In this document: in pieces, positions 21,029-33,430 of the stretch | Position numbering within the stretch: the first letter of the stretch is position 1 | How the letters are laid out: every line of letters begins with the position of its first letter | Assembly (NCBI GenBank): GCA_946487795.1 | Contig: CAMLUN010000004.1 | Location: 1 to 56,728, forward strand | Direction of reading: 5' to 3' | DNA length: 56,728 nucleotides | Source: an uncultured Lactobacillus sp. | GTDB lineage: Bacteria > Bacillota > Bacilli > Lactobacillales > Lactobacillaceae | The notes under the pieces: model-generated | The model's database searches: none | Told to the model about the DNA's origin: nothing | What the model saw: only the letters and a program-made list of their open reading frames with translations | Translations under genes and position numbers: made by a program

Positions 21029-21888
21029 TTTCTTTTTCTCCTCATCGCTTCTGCTATTTCATCTGCTAACACATCAAGCGTAAGCGGTTCTGTATTTTTT
21101 AAGGTTATCCCATCTTTACTAAGGAATTGCGCAACCTCGACAGAAACAGGCAAAGTCAATGATAGTTTTTTTAATCGTTGAGCATCCCTAAATAATTGCT
21201 GAGGAGTAGTATCCGCAACAACCTGCCCATTGCTCATTGCAATTACGTGGTTAGCATAATAGGCCACCTGCTCCATTTGGTGAGTAACCATTATAATCGT
21301 TGTTCCCTTCTCGTTAAGATCTTTAATAAGTTTAAGTAAATCATTAGTTGCTTGAGTATCCAGTCCTGCTGTTGGTTCATCAAGAATTAAAATTTGGGGA
21401 TCCATTGCTAAAACGCCAGCAATCGCTACTCGCCTCATTTGTCCTCCAGAAAGTGCAAAAGGGGAGTGTGACTTTAATTCTAAGGGCAAATCCACCATTT
21501 TTAATGCTTCATCAACTGCTTTTTCAATTTTTTTTGCAGGCCACCCTAAATTATGAGGCCCAAAAGCAATATCCTCCGCAACTGTTTCTGCAAATAGTTG
21601 CTGTTCAGGAAATTGGAATACAAAACCGACTTGATGGTGGATTTTACTTAAATATTCAGTTTTTGTCGTTGCATTAATTTCTAAACCTGCTACATTAAGT
21701 TCCCCACTACTGGGCTTTATTAATCCATCAATTAATGAAACCAATGTCGACTTTCCACTTCCGGTTTGTCCAATAATAGCAACAAATTCTTGCTCTTTAA
21801 TTGTTAATGAGACATTATGTAAGGCTTCATTAGTAGAATTAGGATATGTATAGTGGAGTTTTTTTACTGTAATTGCTGCTTTAGCCAA
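21025..21888 (-). CDS. ecfA2: Energy-coupling factor transporter ATPase EcfA2
   Basis: EcfA2 (287 residues) is one of the two ABC ATPases of the ECF module. Walker A GQTGSGKST, Q-loop FQFPEQQLF, signature LSGGQMRRVA, Walker B ILILDEPTAGLD and the switch His in VTHQM are all present. The start is TTG (21886-21888), eight bases after AGGAG. It overlaps the end of ecfA1 by 25 bases. Confidence 0.95.
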   Translation of the reverse strand: MAKAAITVKKLHYTYPNSTNEALHNVSLTIKEQEFVAIIGQTGSGKSTLVSLIDGLIKPSSGELNVAGLEINATTKTEYLSKIHHQVGFVFQFPEQQLFAETVAEDIAFGPHNLGWPAKKIEKAVDEALKMVDLPLELKSHSPFALSGGQMRRVAIAGVLAMDPQILILDEPTAGLDTQATNDLLKLIKDLNEKGTTIIMVTHQMEQVAYYANHVIAMSNGQVVADTTPQQLFRDAQRLKKLSLTLPVSVEVAQFLSKDGITLKNTEPLTLDVLADEIAEAMRRKRK

Positions 21889-22691
21889 TTTTTTAGCTCC
21901 TCTAAATTTAAATATCTATTTGGAACATTAATTCCTCGTTCAACCAATAATTTCTGCAGTTGCTGGCTTGCGGGAATTCCTACTCCAATTTCAAGTAATA
22001 ATTCTTTATCTTTAAGGATTTCCGATGGAGCACCTTGTTTTACAACTTGCGAATCATTTAATACAACTATTTTGTCTGCTAATTCAATTTCTTTAAGATC
22101 ATGTGTAATTGAAATAATTGAAAGATTATATTCTTTTTTTAATTTTTGTAATAAAGCTAAAATTTCTTGTCGTGCTAAAGGATCAAGCATACTAGTGGCC
22201 TCATCAAGGATTATTATCTTAGGCATTAATGCAAGGATTCCTGCAAGTGCTACCCGTTGCTTTTGTCCTCCTGAGAGATTAATAGGAGCTGTGTTTTTAT
22301 AATCACTCATTCCTACCATCTTTAAGGCTTTATCAATCTTTTCCTCCATTTTATTTCGATCTACTTGTCGGTTTTCAAGTCCGAATGCAACATCGTCAGC
22401 AACGGTTGCTCCTACAAACTGATTTTCAGGGTTTTGAAAAACGAATCCAATATGCTGGTGAATCTTGCCTAAAGAACTTTCGTTAACTTGTATTTCGTCA
22501 ACTTCAATCGATCCTGCAGTAGGACTAAGCAATCCATCAATTAATCGGGCTAATGTACTCTTTCCACTACCATTATGACCAATAATCGCTGTCCAAGAAA
22601 CTGGTTCAAAATCCAGATTGATATTTTTTAAAACGGGGTATTTACTGTCTGGATATGTAAATACAAGTTTTCGAATCTTTATTCCAGTCAC
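21864..22691 (-). CDS. ecfA1: Energy-coupling factor transporter ATPase EcfA1
   Basis: EcfA1 (275 residues from the preferred start) is the second ATPase of the ECF module. Seen are Walker A GHNGSGKST, FQNPENQFVG, signature LSGGQKQRVA, Walker B IIILDEATSMLD and SITHDL. The frame is open to 22709 with a TTG, but the GTG at 22689-22691 follows AGAGG at a normal distance and is preferred. It is the first gene of the ecf-truA operon, after the RNA element downstream of rplQ. Confidence 0.95.
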   Translation of the reverse strand: MTGIKIRKLVFTYPDSKYPVLKNINLDFEPVSWTAIIGHNGSGKSTLARLIDGLLSPTAGSIEVDEIQVNESSLGKIHQHIGFVFQNPENQFVGATVADDVAFGLENRQVDRNKMEEKIDKALKMVGMSDYKNTAPINLSGGQKQRVALAGILALMPKIIILDEATSMLDPLARQEILALLQKLKKEYNLSIISITHDLKEIELADKIVVLNDSQVVKQGAPSEILKDKELLLEIGVGIPASQQLQKLLVERGINVPNRYLNLEELKNWLKQQLQ

Positions 22692-22726
22692 AGTATTTCC
22701 TCTTTTCAATATTAGTTAATAAGTAT

Positions 22727-22732
22727 ATTTTA
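22727..22732 (-). promoter_or_regulatory. Possible extended -10 promoter of ecfA1
   Basis: TGCTAAAAT on the minus strand is an extended -10 lying 35 bases before the ecfA1 GTG. TTGATA lies 20 bases upstream of the -10, too far for a normal spacing. Confidence 0.4.
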
Positions 22733-22769
22733 GCAAAGTCCACAGAATTATCTATCAAAATTAAATTTA

Positions 22770-22875
22770 AAATAAAAAATCACTTACCATTGAAGTGCAC
22801 GAGGGTTTCCCGCATTCAAGCTAGACTAGGGTTTCCCCACCATCGTAACGCTCTATACTATCAATGATAGTGATT
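22770..22875 (-). ncRNA. Structured 3' element after rplQ, candidate L17 downstream element
   Basis: On the minus strand a 15-base arm (AATCACTATCATTGA, 22861-22875) pairs with TCAATGGTAAGTGATT (22778-22793), broken only by one bulged A and one G-U pair. The closed region holds two GGGAAACCC-type hairpins, and the outer stem runs into TTTTTTATTTT. The place directly after rplQ and the host type fit the L17 downstream element described by bioinformatics in lactic acid bacteria and Listeria. I assign the name from context and structure, not a model search. It probably also ends the alpha operon transcript. Confidence 0.7.
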
Positions 22876-22910
22876 CTTTATTACGTATTTAATTTATGTG
22901 AACAAATCAA

Positions 22911-23294
22911 TTAGTCCACTAATTCAAGAATAACCATTGGTGCACCGTCACCACGACGAGGCATAGTCTTCAAGATGCGTGTGTAACCACCGTTACGATC
23001 TGCATACTTTGGAGCAAGTTCTTCAAAAAGGTTTTGAAGAGCAGATTGTACACGAATATCATCGCCATCTTCCTTAACATCAGCAACAACATTACGTACA
23101 AAAGCGGCAGCCTTACGACGAGAAGCTAAATCACCATGCTTAGCAAGTGTAATCATCTTATCAGCGGTCTTACGAACTTCCTTAGCACGTGCTTCAGTAG
23201 TGGTAATACGACCATTAACGATTAAATCTGTGGTTAAATCACGTAATAAAGCCTTACGTTGTGAACTTGTACGTCCTAATTTACGGTAACTCAT
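22911..23294 (-). CDS. rplQ: 50S ribosomal protein L17
   Basis: L17 (127 residues) sits near the peptide exit tunnel of the 50S subunit. [20 protein letters not shown] at the N terminus and the [14 protein letters not shown] end are typical. It is the last gene of the infA-to-rplQ segment, 34 bases after rpoA. Confidence 0.98.
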   Translation of the reverse strand: MSYRKLGRTSSQRKALLRDLTTDLIVNGRITTTEARAKEVRKTADKMITLAKHGDLASRRKAAAFVRNVVADVKEDGDDIRVQSALQNLFEELAPKYADRNGGYTRILKTMPRRGDGAPMVILELVD

Positions 23295-23328
23295 AAAGTG
23301 GTTCCCTCCTTTGCAATTGGTATACTAA

Positions 23329-24273
23329 TTAGTCGTCTTGGCGAAATGAAACACCAAGATCATTTAATTTAAGTTTAATTTCTTCTAACGACTTTTGTCC
23401 TAAGTTCCGAACCTTCATCATATCAGACACTGTTCTATCAGTTAATTCCTTAACAGTATTGATACCAGCTCGCTTCAAACAATTGTAAGAACGTACAGAG
23501 AGATCAAGCTCTTCAATAGTCATTTCAAGCATCTTCTCTTTGTGTGTTTCTTCTTTTTCAACCATCACTTGAGCATTTTGAGCCGTTTCTGTTAAATCAA
23601 CAAACATAGCTAAGTGTTCAGTCAAAATCTTCGCACCTAGACTAACTGCTTCAGTTGGTGTTAATGAACCATCAGTCCAAACATCCAGCGTCAACTTATC
23701 ATAATCGTTACGTTGACCAACCCGTGCATTTTCAACAGTGTAATTTACACGTTCAATTGGGGTATAGATGGAATCAATCGGTAAAACACCAATTGCTAAA
23801 TCATCCATCCGGGCCTTATTATCGTTAGCAGAAAGGTAACCGCGACCCTTATCAGCAGTTAACTTGATGTGTAATTCTGCGCCATCAGCAACAGTTGCAA
23901 TATGCAGATCAGGATTTAAGATTGTAACTTCATTATCACCCTGGATATCACTTGCAGTTACTTCAGCAGGTCCTTTAACATCTAATTCAAGATTCTTTTG
24001 ATCCTCAGAATCAAGCTTCAAAGAAACTTTCTTAAGATTTAGGATAATCTGCGTAACATCCTCAGTTACACCTTCAACAGTGCTAAATTCATGTAAAACA
24101 CCATCAATTTGCATACTCGTAATCGCTGCACCTGGCAAAGATGCAATTAATACACGCCTTAACGAGTTACCGAGAGTGGTTCCATAACCGCGCTCAAGTG
24201 GTTCTACGACAAACTTACCGTAGTTATCTGTTTCTTCAACTTTGTGAATATTTGGCTTTTCAAATTCGATCAT
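23329..24273 (-). CDS. rpoA: DNA-directed RNA polymerase subunit alpha
   Basis: RpoA (314 residues) dimerises to nucleate RNA polymerase assembly. The N-terminal domain (1-230; [23 protein letters not shown] type) binds beta and beta'. The C-terminal domain (245-314; [16 protein letters not shown] and [12 protein letters not shown]) binds UP elements and activators. It lies between rpsK and rplQ, the standard alpha-operon place. Confidence 0.98.
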
Positions 24274-24358
24274 TCTATCCTTGTACCCCTTTCAAAACGT
24301 GGTTCGTATTTGAGACAAAAAGGCAATTGATGGAAATAATTGTCTCCAGCAATGTCAA

Positions 24359-24748
24359 TTAAACACGACGACGCTTTGGAGGACGAGAACCATTGTGAGG
24401 AACAGGTGTTACATCACGAATAGCAGTAACTTCCAATCCAGTTGCTTGAAGTGCACGGATAGCAGCTTCACGACCTGAACCTGGACCCTTAACTTCAACT
24501 TCAACAGTCTTCATACCATGTTCCATAGCTTGCTTAGCAGCAGCTTCTGATGCCATTTGAGCAGCAAATGGAGTGGACTTCCGACTTCCCTTAAAGCCTA
24601 AAACACCAGCTGAAGACCATGCTACAGCGTTACCTTGAACGTCAGTAATCATGATCAAAGTGTTGTTAAATGTTGAGTGAATGTGCGCAACACCAGTTTC
24701 AACATTCTTTTTTGCACGACGCTTACGCGTACCTTTTTTGGTTGCCAT
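24359..24748 (-). CDS. rpsK: 30S ribosomal protein S11
   Basis: S11 (129 residues) forms the 30S platform near the E-site m[13 protein letters not shown]-like and [18 protein letters not shown] segments are diagnostic. It is 34 bases after rpsM in the alpha segment. Confidence 0.98.
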   Translation of the reverse strand: MATKKGTRKRRAKKNVETGVAHIHSTFNNTLIMITDVQGNAVAWSSAGVLGFKGSRKSTPFAAQMASEAAAKQAMEHGMKTVEVEVKGPGSGREAAIRALQATGLEVTAIRDVTPVPHNGSRPPKRRRV

Positions 24749-24782
24749 ATCTAGTACTAACCTCCTTTTTTATAAAGTTAAA

Positions 24783-25148
24783 CTACTTCTTCTTATTAGC
24801 GATAGCTACAGCCTTACCCTTACGAGTACGAGCATTGTTCTTAGTGTGTTGACCACGAACAGGTAGGCCACGACGGTGACGCATACCACGGTATGATCCA
24901 ATTTCTTGAAGACGCTTGATATTCATTGAAACTTCACGCCGTAAATCACCTTCAACTTGAATTTGATCTACTTGTGCACGAATCTTTTCTTCTTGATCTG
25001 GAGTTAAATCACGAACACGGATGTCTTCTGATACACCAGCATTTTCAAGAATCTTCTTAGCAGTAGAATCACCAATACCAAAAATATATGTTAAGCCGAC
25101 TACGATTCGCTTGTCACGAGGTAAATCGACACCTGCAATACGAGCCAT
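24783..25148 (-). CDS. rpsM: 30S ribosomal protein S13
   Basis: S13 (121 residues) forms inter-subunit bridges to the 50S subunit and contacts the P-site tRNA. The N terminus [14 protein letters not shown] and the C-terminal [19 protein letters not shown] are family signatures. Confidence 0.98.
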   Translation of the reverse strand: MARIAGVDLPRDKRIVVGLTYIFGIGDSTAKKILENAGVSEDIRVRDLTPDQEEKIRAQVDQIQVEGDLRREVSMNIKRLQEIGSYRGMRHRRGLPVRGQHTKNNARTRKGKAVAIANKKK

Positions 25149-25179
25149 GAGCTACACCTCCATTTCTCTATAAAATAAA

Positions 25180-25299
25180 TTACTTACCTTGACGTTGCTT
25201 ATGCTTTGGGTTAGCAGAGCAAATAACCATAACACGACCGTTACGCTTAACGATCTTGCAGTGCTCACACATCTTTTTAACAGATGGTCTTACTTTCAT
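25180..25299 (-). CDS. rpmJ: 50S ribosomal protein L36
   Basis: L36 is a 39-residue protein found here by translating the gap between infA and rpsM. It begins [14 protein letters not shown] and ends KQRQGK. Three cysteines and a histidine (Cys11, Cys14, Cys27, His33) make it the zinc-binding form. A GGAGG site lies nine bases before the ATG. It is 36 bases after infA. Confidence 0.97.
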   Translation of the reverse strand: MKVRPSVKKMCEHCKIVKRNGRVMVICSANPKHKQRQGK

Positions 25300-25335
25300 T
25301 CTAAAATCCTCCTATTGAGAGTAATTGATCAATAA

Positions 25336-25554
25336 CTACTTGAACCGGAAAGTAATCCGACCCTTTGTAAGGTCATATGGAGACATTTCTACTTTAACAC
25401 GATCCCCTGGTAAAATTTTAATGTAGTGCATCCGAATTTTACCAGAAACATGTGCTAAAATTTCTGCTCCGTTTTCCAATTCAACTTTAAACATTGCATT
25501 AGGCAAAGTTTCAGTTACTTTACCTTCTACTTCAATTACATCGGCTTTTGCCAC
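25336..25554 (-). CDS. infA: Translation initiation factor IF-1
   Basis: IF-1 (72 residues) is an OB-fold protein that binds the 30S A site during initiation. [19 protein letters not shown] and the ending GRITFRFK are typical, and the length is standard. It is the first gene after its own promoter, downstream of adk. Confidence 0.98.
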   Translation of the reverse strand: MAKADVIEVEGKVTETLPNAMFKVELENGAEILAHVSGKIRMHYIKILPGDRVKVEMSPYDLTKGRITFRFK

Positions 25555-25644
25555 GAAATAGTACCTCCTTACCTATTCTAGATATTACGTAAAAATGGTG
25601 GAAAGTATAAAACTTCCCACTACTCAGATAGATAAACCTTGCAT

Positions 25645-25673
25645 AGTTTAGCATATGTTTACAAACTTCGCAA
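25645..25673 (-). promoter_or_regulatory. Predicted promoter of infA-rpmJ-rpsM-rpsK-rpoA-rplQ
   Basis: TTGCGA (25668-25673) and TAAACT (25645-25650) are 17 bases apart on the minus strand, and the -10 has a TGC extension. It lies in the 133-base gap between adk and infA, the largest gap inside the ribosomal array. Confidence 0.6.
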
Positions 25674-25687
25674 GAGATAACTATTAT

Positions 25688-27663
<1,976 letters not shown>

Positions 27664-27664
27664 A

Positions 27665-28099
27665 CTACATCACCTCAGTTTTACCACCAGCAGCTTCAAT
27701 TGCAGAAACTGCAGAAGCAGAAAACTTATTAGCCTTAACAGTTAATTTCTTTTCAAGCTTACCGCTACCAAGAATCTTGATGTCGCTCTTCAAGTTCTTA
27801 ACTAAGCCACTTTCCATCAATAATTGTGGAGTAACTTCTGTACCATCATCAAACTTGTTTAATGATGCCAAGTTAACAATTGCGTATTCTTTCCGGTTAA
27901 TGTTGGTAAATCCACGCTTTGGAATTTGCCGGTAAAGTGGCATTTGACCCCCTTCAAATCCTAAACGGGTCTTTCCATGAGCCTTTTGCCCTTTAGTACC
28001 ACGTCCAGATGTAAAACCGTGTCCTGATGAAAGTCCACGACCCTTACGAAGACGCTTAGAACGAGAACCAGCAGCTGGCTTCAATTCGTTTAACTTCAT
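27665..28099 (-). CDS. rplO: 50S ribosomal protein L15
   Basis: L15 (144 residues) is a 50S core protein with a long basic N-terminal extension. [20 protein letters not shown] and [10 protein letters not shown] are the family signatures. It precedes secY in the spc segment. Confidence 0.98.
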   Translation of the reverse strand: MKLNELKPAAGSRSKRLRKGRGLSSGHGFTSGRGTKGQKAHGKTRLGFEGGQMPLYRQIPKRGFTNINRKEYAIVNLASLNKFDDGTEVTPQLLMESGLVKNLKSDIKILGSGKLEKKLTVKANKFSASAVSAIEAAGGKTEVM

Positions 28100-28130
28100 T
28101 AGTAGGCACCTCCTTATTATTTAATTTTAA

Positions 28131-28313
28131 TTACTTAACTTCTTCAACAGAAACTAAGTGAGCGATCTTAAAAATTTGACCGCGTGTTGCCGCATTATCT
28201 GGTAAGATAACTGAGCTATTGATCTTACCTAATCCCAATGCCTTAACAGTACGACGTTGAGTAGGTTGTCGGTGGGCAACACTGTGAATTAAGGTAACTT
28301 TTACTTGAGCCAT
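28131..28313 (-). CDS. rpmD: 50S ribosomal protein L30
   Basis: L30 (60 residues) binds 23S and 5S rRNA near the central protuberance. [23 protein letters not shown] is the typical pattern. It lies between rpsE and rplO, as usual. Confidence 0.97.
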   Translation of the reverse strand: MAQVKVTLIHSVAHRQPTQRRTVKALGLGKINSSVILPDNAATRGQIFKIAHLVSVEEVK

Positions 28314-28328
28314 AATTTAGTGCCCTCC

Positions 28329-28838
28329 TTATTCTGCTAAGTGGTCTACTGAAACACCACGTAACTTTGCAACTTCTTCAGCGTTCTTTAATTGCTTCAA
28401 ACCTTCAAATGTTGCACGAACAACATTAACAGGTGTGTTAGAGCCAAGACGTTTAGAAGTAACGTCCGCAACACCGGCAAGGTCCATAACATTACGAACC
28501 GCACCACCGGCAGCAACTCCAGAACCTTCAACAGCTGGCTTTAACATGATCTTTCCACCGCCGTATACACCAATAACTTCGTGTGGAATAGTAGTTCCAA
28601 CGATAGGAACAGTAATCAAGTTCTTTTCAGCAGCTGCTTGAGCTTTACGAATAGCTTCTGGAACTTCTTGAGCCTTACCAGTACCAAAACCAACATGACC
28701 TTTACGGTCACCAACAATTACTAAAGCAGCGAAACGCATACGACGCCCACCTTTTACAACCTTAGTAATCCGGTTGATGGCTACAACTTGATCGTCTAAA
28801 TCCAACTTTGCTGGATCAATGAATTCTGATGATGCCAT
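28329..28838 (-). CDS. rpsE: 30S ribosomal protein S5
   Basis: S5 (169 residues) lies at the mRNA entry tunnel and helps decoding accuracy. The double-stranded-RNA-like domain carries [18 protein letters not shown] (the spectinomycin loop region) and [15 protein letters not shown]. No resistance-type deletion is seen in the loop. Confidence 0.98.
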   Translation of the reverse strand: MASSEFIDPAKLDLDDQVVAINRITKVVKGGRRMRFAALVIVGDRKGHVGFGTGKAQEVPEAIRKAQAAAEKNLITVPIVGTTIPHEVIGVYGGGKIMLKPAVEGSGVAAGGAVRNVMDLAGVADVTSKRLGSNTPVNVVRATFEGLKQLKNAEEVAKLRGVSVDHLAE

Positions 28839-28859
28839 TGCAGGTTATTCCTCCTTTTT

Positions 28860-29216
28860 TTAGAATTTAAGTCCGTTTTCACGAGCAGCTTCAGCCAAGG
28901 CTTGAACACGTCCATGGTAAAGGTATCCACCACGATCAAACACAACTTCAGTAATGTTCTTTTCGTTAGCGCGTTTAGCAATTAATGCTCCTACACCACT
29001 AGCTTGTTCAGTCTTAGTCTTTCCACTTACTTCACTATCATTTGTGGAGGCACTTGCGAGCGTCACACCCTTTACGTCATCAATTAATTGAGCGTAAATG
29101 TTTTTGTTTGAACGGTAAACACTTAAGCGTGGGCGCTCCGCAGTACCAGAAATCTTACCGCGAACGCGTAAATGACGACGTTGACGGATCTTGTTCTTGT
29201 CTGGTTTAGAAATCAC
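28860..29216 (-). CDS. rplR: 50S ribosomal protein L18
   Basis: L18 (118 residues) binds 5S rRNA together with L5. [24 protein letters not shown] is the N-terminal signature. The GTG at 29214-29216 is preferred because the next upstream GTG lies inside the AGAGGTGA ribosome binding site. Confidence 0.96.
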   Translation of the reverse strand: MISKPDKNKIRQRRHLRVRGKISGTAERPRLSVYRSNKNIYAQLIDDVKGVTLASASTNDSEVSGKTKTEQASGVGALIAKRANEKNITEVVFDRGGYLYHGRVQALAEAARENGLKF

Positions 29217-29278
29217 AACAGTCACCTCTTATTATATTAATTATATTAAATAAAAGAATGTTAAATAATCTTTTCAGA

Positions 29279-29815
29279 TTACTTACCAGTCTTACCTTCC
29301 TTACGGATAATGTGTTCGTTTTCGTAACGAATACCCTTACCTTTGTATGGTTCAGGTGAACGTACAGCACGAACTTCAGCAGCAAAATTACCAAGGTGTT
29401 CCTTGTTAATTGAGCTTAATTCGATAGTAGTATTGTCAGGTACGTTAATTTCAACATCTTGTGGCTTATCCATTTCAACTGGGTTTGAGTAACCAACAGT
29501 TAAAATTAACTTGTTACCTTTGAGTTGAGCACGGTAACCAACACCAACAAGCTTAAGAACCTTCTTGTAACCATTAACAACACCTTCAACCATGTTGTTA
29601 ACATTAGCACGAGTAGTTCCGTGTAACATCTTTAACTTATTAGTATCAGCATCACGATCAAACTTTACAACGTTACCATCAATAGTCATTTTGATTAATG
29701 GTGAAATTTCACGAGATAAAGTACCTTTAGGACCTTTAACAGTAACTACATTACCATCTTGAGAAATTTCAACACCACTTGGCAAATCAATTTCTTTGTA
29801 ACCAATACGACTCAT
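29279..29815 (-). CDS. rplF: 50S ribosomal protein L6
   Basis: L6 (178 residues) lies near the GTPase-associated centre. [12 protein letters not shown] and the ending [20 protein letters not shown] are diagnostic. Length and place are standard. Confidence 0.98.
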   Translation of the reverse strand: MSRIGYKEIDLPSGVEISQDGNVVTVKGPKGTLSREISPLIKMTIDGNVVKFDRDADTNKLKMLHGTTRANVNNMVEGVVNGYKKVLKLVGVGYRAQLKGNKLILTVGYSNPVEMDKPQDVEINVPDNTTIELSSINKEHLGNFAAEVRAVRSPEPYKGKGIRYENEHIIRKEGKTGK

Positions 29816-29844
29816 CTTTGCACCTCCTATCTAATATTCGTTTT

Positions 29845-30243
29845 TTACCAAACGTAAGCGATAACTTCGCCACCAATTTTCTTGGCACGAGCAACTTTAT
29901 CAGTAACAACACCTTCAGATGTTGAAATGATAGCAATACCTAATCCATTAAGAACCTTAGGCACAGCATCTGACTTAACGTATGTACGTAAACCAGGCTT
30001 AGAAATGCGCTTTAAGCCAGAAATAACACGTTGACCGTCATTACCGTACTTTAAGAACACACGGATGATGCCTTGCTTGTTATCATCAACGTATTCAACA
30101 TCGCGAATGAAACCTTCGTTTTTTAAGATTTCAGCGATGTCCTTCTTCATCTTTGATGCAGGTGCTTCTACTGATTCGTGTTGAGCCATATTAGCGTTAC
30201 GAATACGAGTTAAGAAATCTGCGATTGGATCACTCATAGACAT
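29845..30243 (-). CDS. rpsH: 30S ribosomal protein S8
   Basis: S8 (132 residues) nucleates assembly of the 16S central domain. [14 protein letters not shown] at the N terminus and [18 protein letters not shown] near the C terminus are family signatures. In E. coli S8 represses the spc operon; whether that holds here is unknown. Confidence 0.98.
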   Translation of the reverse strand: MSMSDPIADFLTRIRNANMAQHESVEAPASKMKKDIAEILKNEGFIRDVEYVDDNKQGIIRVFLKYGNDGQRVISGLKRISKPGLRTYVKSDAVPKVLNGLGIAIISTSEGVVTDKVARAKKIGGEVIAYVW

Positions 30244-30273
30244 CGATGTTTTCCTCCTTTGTCGGTGATTTGT

Positions 30274-30459
30274 TTACCAGCTAGCCTTCTTTAAACCAGG
30301 AATTTGTCCCTTGTGGGCAAGTTCTCGTAAGCAAAGCCGGCATAAGTGGAATTTACGGTAAACTGAGTGCGGACGTCCACAACGTACACAACGTGTGTAT
30401 TCACGACTTGAGAACTTAGCTGGACGGTTGCACTTAGCAATCATTGATTTTTTAGCCAA
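30274..30459 (-). CDS. rpsN: 30S ribosomal protein S14, zinc-binding type Z
   Basis: This 61-residue S14 is the short zinc form, with CVRC and CRLC pairs (cysteines at about 24, 27, 40 and 43). It binds the 30S head. The type Z form next to rplE is normal for Firmicutes; a zinc-free paralogue may exist outside the window. Confidence 0.98.
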   Translation of the reverse strand: MAKKSMIAKCNRPAKFSSREYTRCVRCGRPHSVYRKFHLCRLCLRELAHKGQIPGLKKASW

Positions 30460-30474
30460 TTTGTGGAACCTCCT

Positions 30475-31017
30475 TTATTTAGCAAACGGCATACCGAGTT
30501 GAGCAAGTAATTCGCGGGATTCTTCGTCAGTTTGTGCAGTTGTTACAATAACAACATCTAAACCACGAACTCGGTTAACTTTATCATAATCAATTTCTGG
30601 GAAAATTAATTGTTCATGGATACCAAGAGTGTAATTACCACGACCATCAAATGCCTTGTTACTTACACCATGGAAATCACGAACTCGTGGCAATGCCACA
30701 TTAACTAATTTATCTAAGAAATCATACATACGTTCACCACGCAAGGTTACCTTAGCACCAATTGACATACCTTCACGAAGACGGAAACCAGCAATTGATT
30801 TCTTAGCCTTAGTAATTAAAGGCTTTTGACCAGAAATCAAGCCAAGTTCTTCAACAGCTTCATCAAGATTCTTGGAGTTAGTAGTTGCATCACCAACACC
30901 CATGTTTAAAACGATTTTGTCAATCTTTGGTGCTTGCATAACTGAAGAGTAGTTAAACTTTTCAATTAATGCTGGACGAATTTCATTTTCGTATTTAGCT
31001 TTCAAACGGTTTTCCAT
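30475..31017 (-). CDS. rplE: 50S ribosomal protein L5
   Basis: L5 (180 residues) binds 5S rRNA and contacts the P-site tRNA through the central protuberance. [11 protein letters not shown] and [16 protein letters not shown] are diagnostic. Confidence 0.98.
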   Translation of the reverse strand: MENRLKAKYENEIRPALIEKFNYSSVMQAPKIDKIVLNMGVGDATTNSKNLDEAVEELGLISGQKPLITKAKKSIAGFRLREGMSIGAKVTLRGERMYDFLDKLVNVALPRVRDFHGVSNKAFDGRGNYTLGIHEQLIFPEIDYDKVNRVRGLDVVIVTTAQTDEESRELLAQLGMPFAK

Positions 31018-31045
31018 TAGAAGTTATTCCTCCCTTCCTTAAAAA

Positions 31046-31354
31046 TTAGTCAAGTGTCTTACCTGACTTCTTCGCAACACGAACCTTCTTACCATCAACG
31101 AACTTGTAACCTACACGAGTTGGTTCATTTGTTGAAGGATCAATCAGCATTACGTTTGAAGCATTAATTGCAGCTTCTGTATCAATAACGCCACCATTAG
31201 GGTTTGAGTTGCTTGGTTTTTGGTGTTTCTTAACGATATTTACACCTTCAACGATAACGCGGTTTTGAGAAGCAAGTACCTTTTTAATAGTACCTTCTTT
31301 GCCTTTATCCTTACCAGCGATTACGCGAACCTTATCACCTGTTTTAATGAACAT
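31046..31354 (-). CDS. rplX: 50S ribosomal protein L24
   Basis: L24 (102 residues) is an assembly initiator with a KOW motif ([20 protein letters not shown], about residues 4-23). It lies between rplN and rplE. Confidence 0.98.
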   Translation of the reverse strand: MFIKTGDKVRVIAGKDKGKEGTIKKVLASQNRVIVEGVNIVKKHQKPSNSNPNGGVIDTEAAINASNVMLIDPSTNEPTRVGYKFVDGKKVRVAKKSGKTLD

Positions 31355-31389
31355 GTTGATTGTGCACCTCCTTATTTTCGGTAAAATCT

Positions 31390-31758
31390 TTAGAGAACTT
31401 CTGGAGCTAATGAAACGATCTTCATGAAGTCGTCTCCACGAAGCTCACGAGCGATTGGGCCAAAAATACGGGTACCCTTAGGGCTCTTGTCGTTGTTAAT
31501 TAAAACAGCGGCATTTTCATCAAACTTAATGTATGAACCATCCTTACGGTGAATACCATGTTTAGTCCGTACAACAACGGCCTTAACAACGTCACCCTTT
31601 TTGACAACGCCACCTGGTGTTGCCTGCTTTACAGTAGCAACAATGATGTCACCAATATTACCTGTTTTAACTCGGGAACCACCTAAAATCTTAATAACTA
31701 AGATTTCACGAGCACCGGAGTTATCAGCGACCTTCAACCGACTTTCTTGTTGAATCAC
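31390..31758 (-). CDS. rplN: 50S ribosomal protein L14
   Basis: L14 (122 residues) lies at the subunit interface. [20 protein letters not shown] is the signature N terminus. The 69-base gap before it contains nothing recognisable beyond its ribosome binding site. Confidence 0.98.
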   Translation of the reverse strand: MIQQESRLKVADNSGAREILVIKILGGSRVKTGNIGDIIVATVKQATPGGVVKKGDVVKAVVVRTKHGIHRKDGSYIKFDENAAVLINNDKSPKGTRIFGPIARELRGDDFMKIVSLAPEVL

Positions 31759-31827
31759 GGTTAATGTCCTCCTTCCATTTACAAATAAGAATTAGAATAC
31801 GAATAATTTTTAGAGTTATCTGCTAAA

Positions 31828-32094
31828 TTAAAGGGTAGCAGCTTTTTCGACAATCTTTACAAGACGGAAACGCTTCTTAGCTGATAATGGCCGAGTTTCC
31901 ATAATTTGTACAGTGTCGCCGGTCTTAGCTTTGTTGTTTTCATCGTGAGCATAGTACTTCTTTGAGTACTTAACACGCTTACCATAGATAGGTGCACTCT
32001 TGTAAGTATCAATTACAACAGTGATAGTCTTATCCATTTTATCAGAAACAACGTGGCCTTGGTAAACCTTACGTGCATTACGTTCTTCACTCAT
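31828..32094 (-). CDS. rpsQ: 30S ribosomal protein S17
   Basis: S17 (88 residues) is an OB-fold primary binder of 16S r[23 protein letters not shown] and the [14 protein letters not shown] region are typical. Confidence 0.98.
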   Translation of the reverse strand: MSEERNARKVYQGHVVSDKMDKTITVVIDTYKSAPIYGKRVKYSKKYYAHDENNKAKTGDTVQIMETRPLSAKKRFRLVKIVEKAATL

Positions 32095-32118
32095 GCGCTA
32101 ATCCTCCTTTTCGTATTC

Positions 32119-32325
32119 TTATTTGTTTAATTCTTGTTGACGAAGAACTGTCTTAACCCGTGCAATATCTTTGCGTACTTGCTTAAGACTTGCAGTATTT
32201 TCCAACTGGCCGGTTGCTAATTGGAAACGTAAGTTAAACAATTGTTCCTTCAGTTCCTTTTCACGGTCAAGTAGCTTATCAGTGGTTAATCCATTCAGTT
32301 CTTGTACATAATCTTTACTTTTCAT
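32119..32325 (-). CDS. rpmC: 50S ribosomal protein L29
   Basis: L29 (68 residues) is a two-helix protein at the tunnel exit, where trigger factor and SRP dock. The ATG at 32323-32325 follows GGTGG at eight bases and gives the usual [13 protein letters not shown] start; an in-frame GTG at 32335-32337 lies in that ribosome binding site. The gene overlaps the end of rplP by 11 bases. Confidence 0.97.
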
Positions 32326-32749
32326 TAGATTGTCCACCTACTTCCTCACGTTGTACGATCTTAGTGCGAACTGGCAACTTGTGACCGGCAAGACGTAAAG
32401 CTTCACGAGCGACTTCTTCAGAAACGCCCCCTACTTCAAACATTACCTTGCCACGTTTTACTGGAGCAACCCATCCTTCAGGAGCACCTTTACCGTTACC
32501 CATCCGGACCCCAACACCTTTACTAGTGTATGAGAGTTGTGGGAAGATTTTAATCCAAACTTTCCCACCACGCTTCATGTAACGCGTCATAGCGATACGA
32601 GCAGCTTCAATTTGACGGTTGCTAATCCAATGTGAATCAAGAGCTTGTAAACCAAATTCACCAAAAGTAACAGTTTTTCCACCCTTAGCTTCACCGCGCA
32701 TATGACCACGTTGAACCTTACGGTGCTTTACACGTTTTGGTACTAACAT
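32315..32749 (-). CDS. rplP: 50S ribosomal protein L16
   Basis: L16 (144 residues) organises the A-site tRNA region of the 50S subunit. [19 protein letters not shown] and [16 protein letters not shown] are the signatures. It is three bases after rpsC. Confidence 0.98.
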
Positions 32750-32752
32750 GTG

Positions 32753-33418
32753 TTACTTCCCTCCTTGTTCATCATTGTTTGAGTTCTTCTTAGTAGGAAG
32801 TACTTCACCACGGTAAATCCAAGTCTTTACACCAAGAACACCGTATGTAGTGTTAGCTTCGTCCCAAGAATAATCGATATCAGCACGGAGTGTATGTAAT
32901 GGAACAGTACCATCTGAGTATGATTCGATCCGTGACATATCTGCACCGTTCAAACGACCAGCAACTTGAGTCTTAATACCCTTAGCTCCAGCACGCATAG
33001 CACGTTGCATAGCTCCACGCATAGCACGACGGAAAGCAATACGAGCTTCTAATTGCCGTGCAATACTCTCACCAACAAGGTGAGCATCTAAATCTGGCTT
33101 CTTAATTTCCACAATGTTAATGTGAACACGTTTACCAGTTAATTTGTTAAGTTCTTTACGAAGTGCTTCAACTTCTGAACCACCTTTACCAATAACCATT
33201 CCTGGCTTGGCAGTATGAATTGATACGTTTACGCGGTTAGCTGCACGTTCAATTTCAACGGTTGATACAGAGGCATCAGCAAGTCGCTTTTCAATATACT
33301 TACGGATTCGAAGGTCTTCGTTAAGGTAATCAGCAAAGTCCTTGTCAGCGTACCACTTTGCAGTCCAATCACGAATGACCCCAACACGAAAACCATTAGG
33401 ATTGATCTTTTGACCCAC
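32753..33418 (-). CDS. rpsC: 30S ribosomal protein S3
   Basis: S3 (221 residues) forms the mRNA entry site with S4 and S5. [18 protein letters not shown], the KH-domain loop [12 protein letters not shown] and the C-terminal domain [20 protein letters not shown] are present. Confidence 0.98.
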
Positions 33419-33430
33419 TATTCATTCCTC

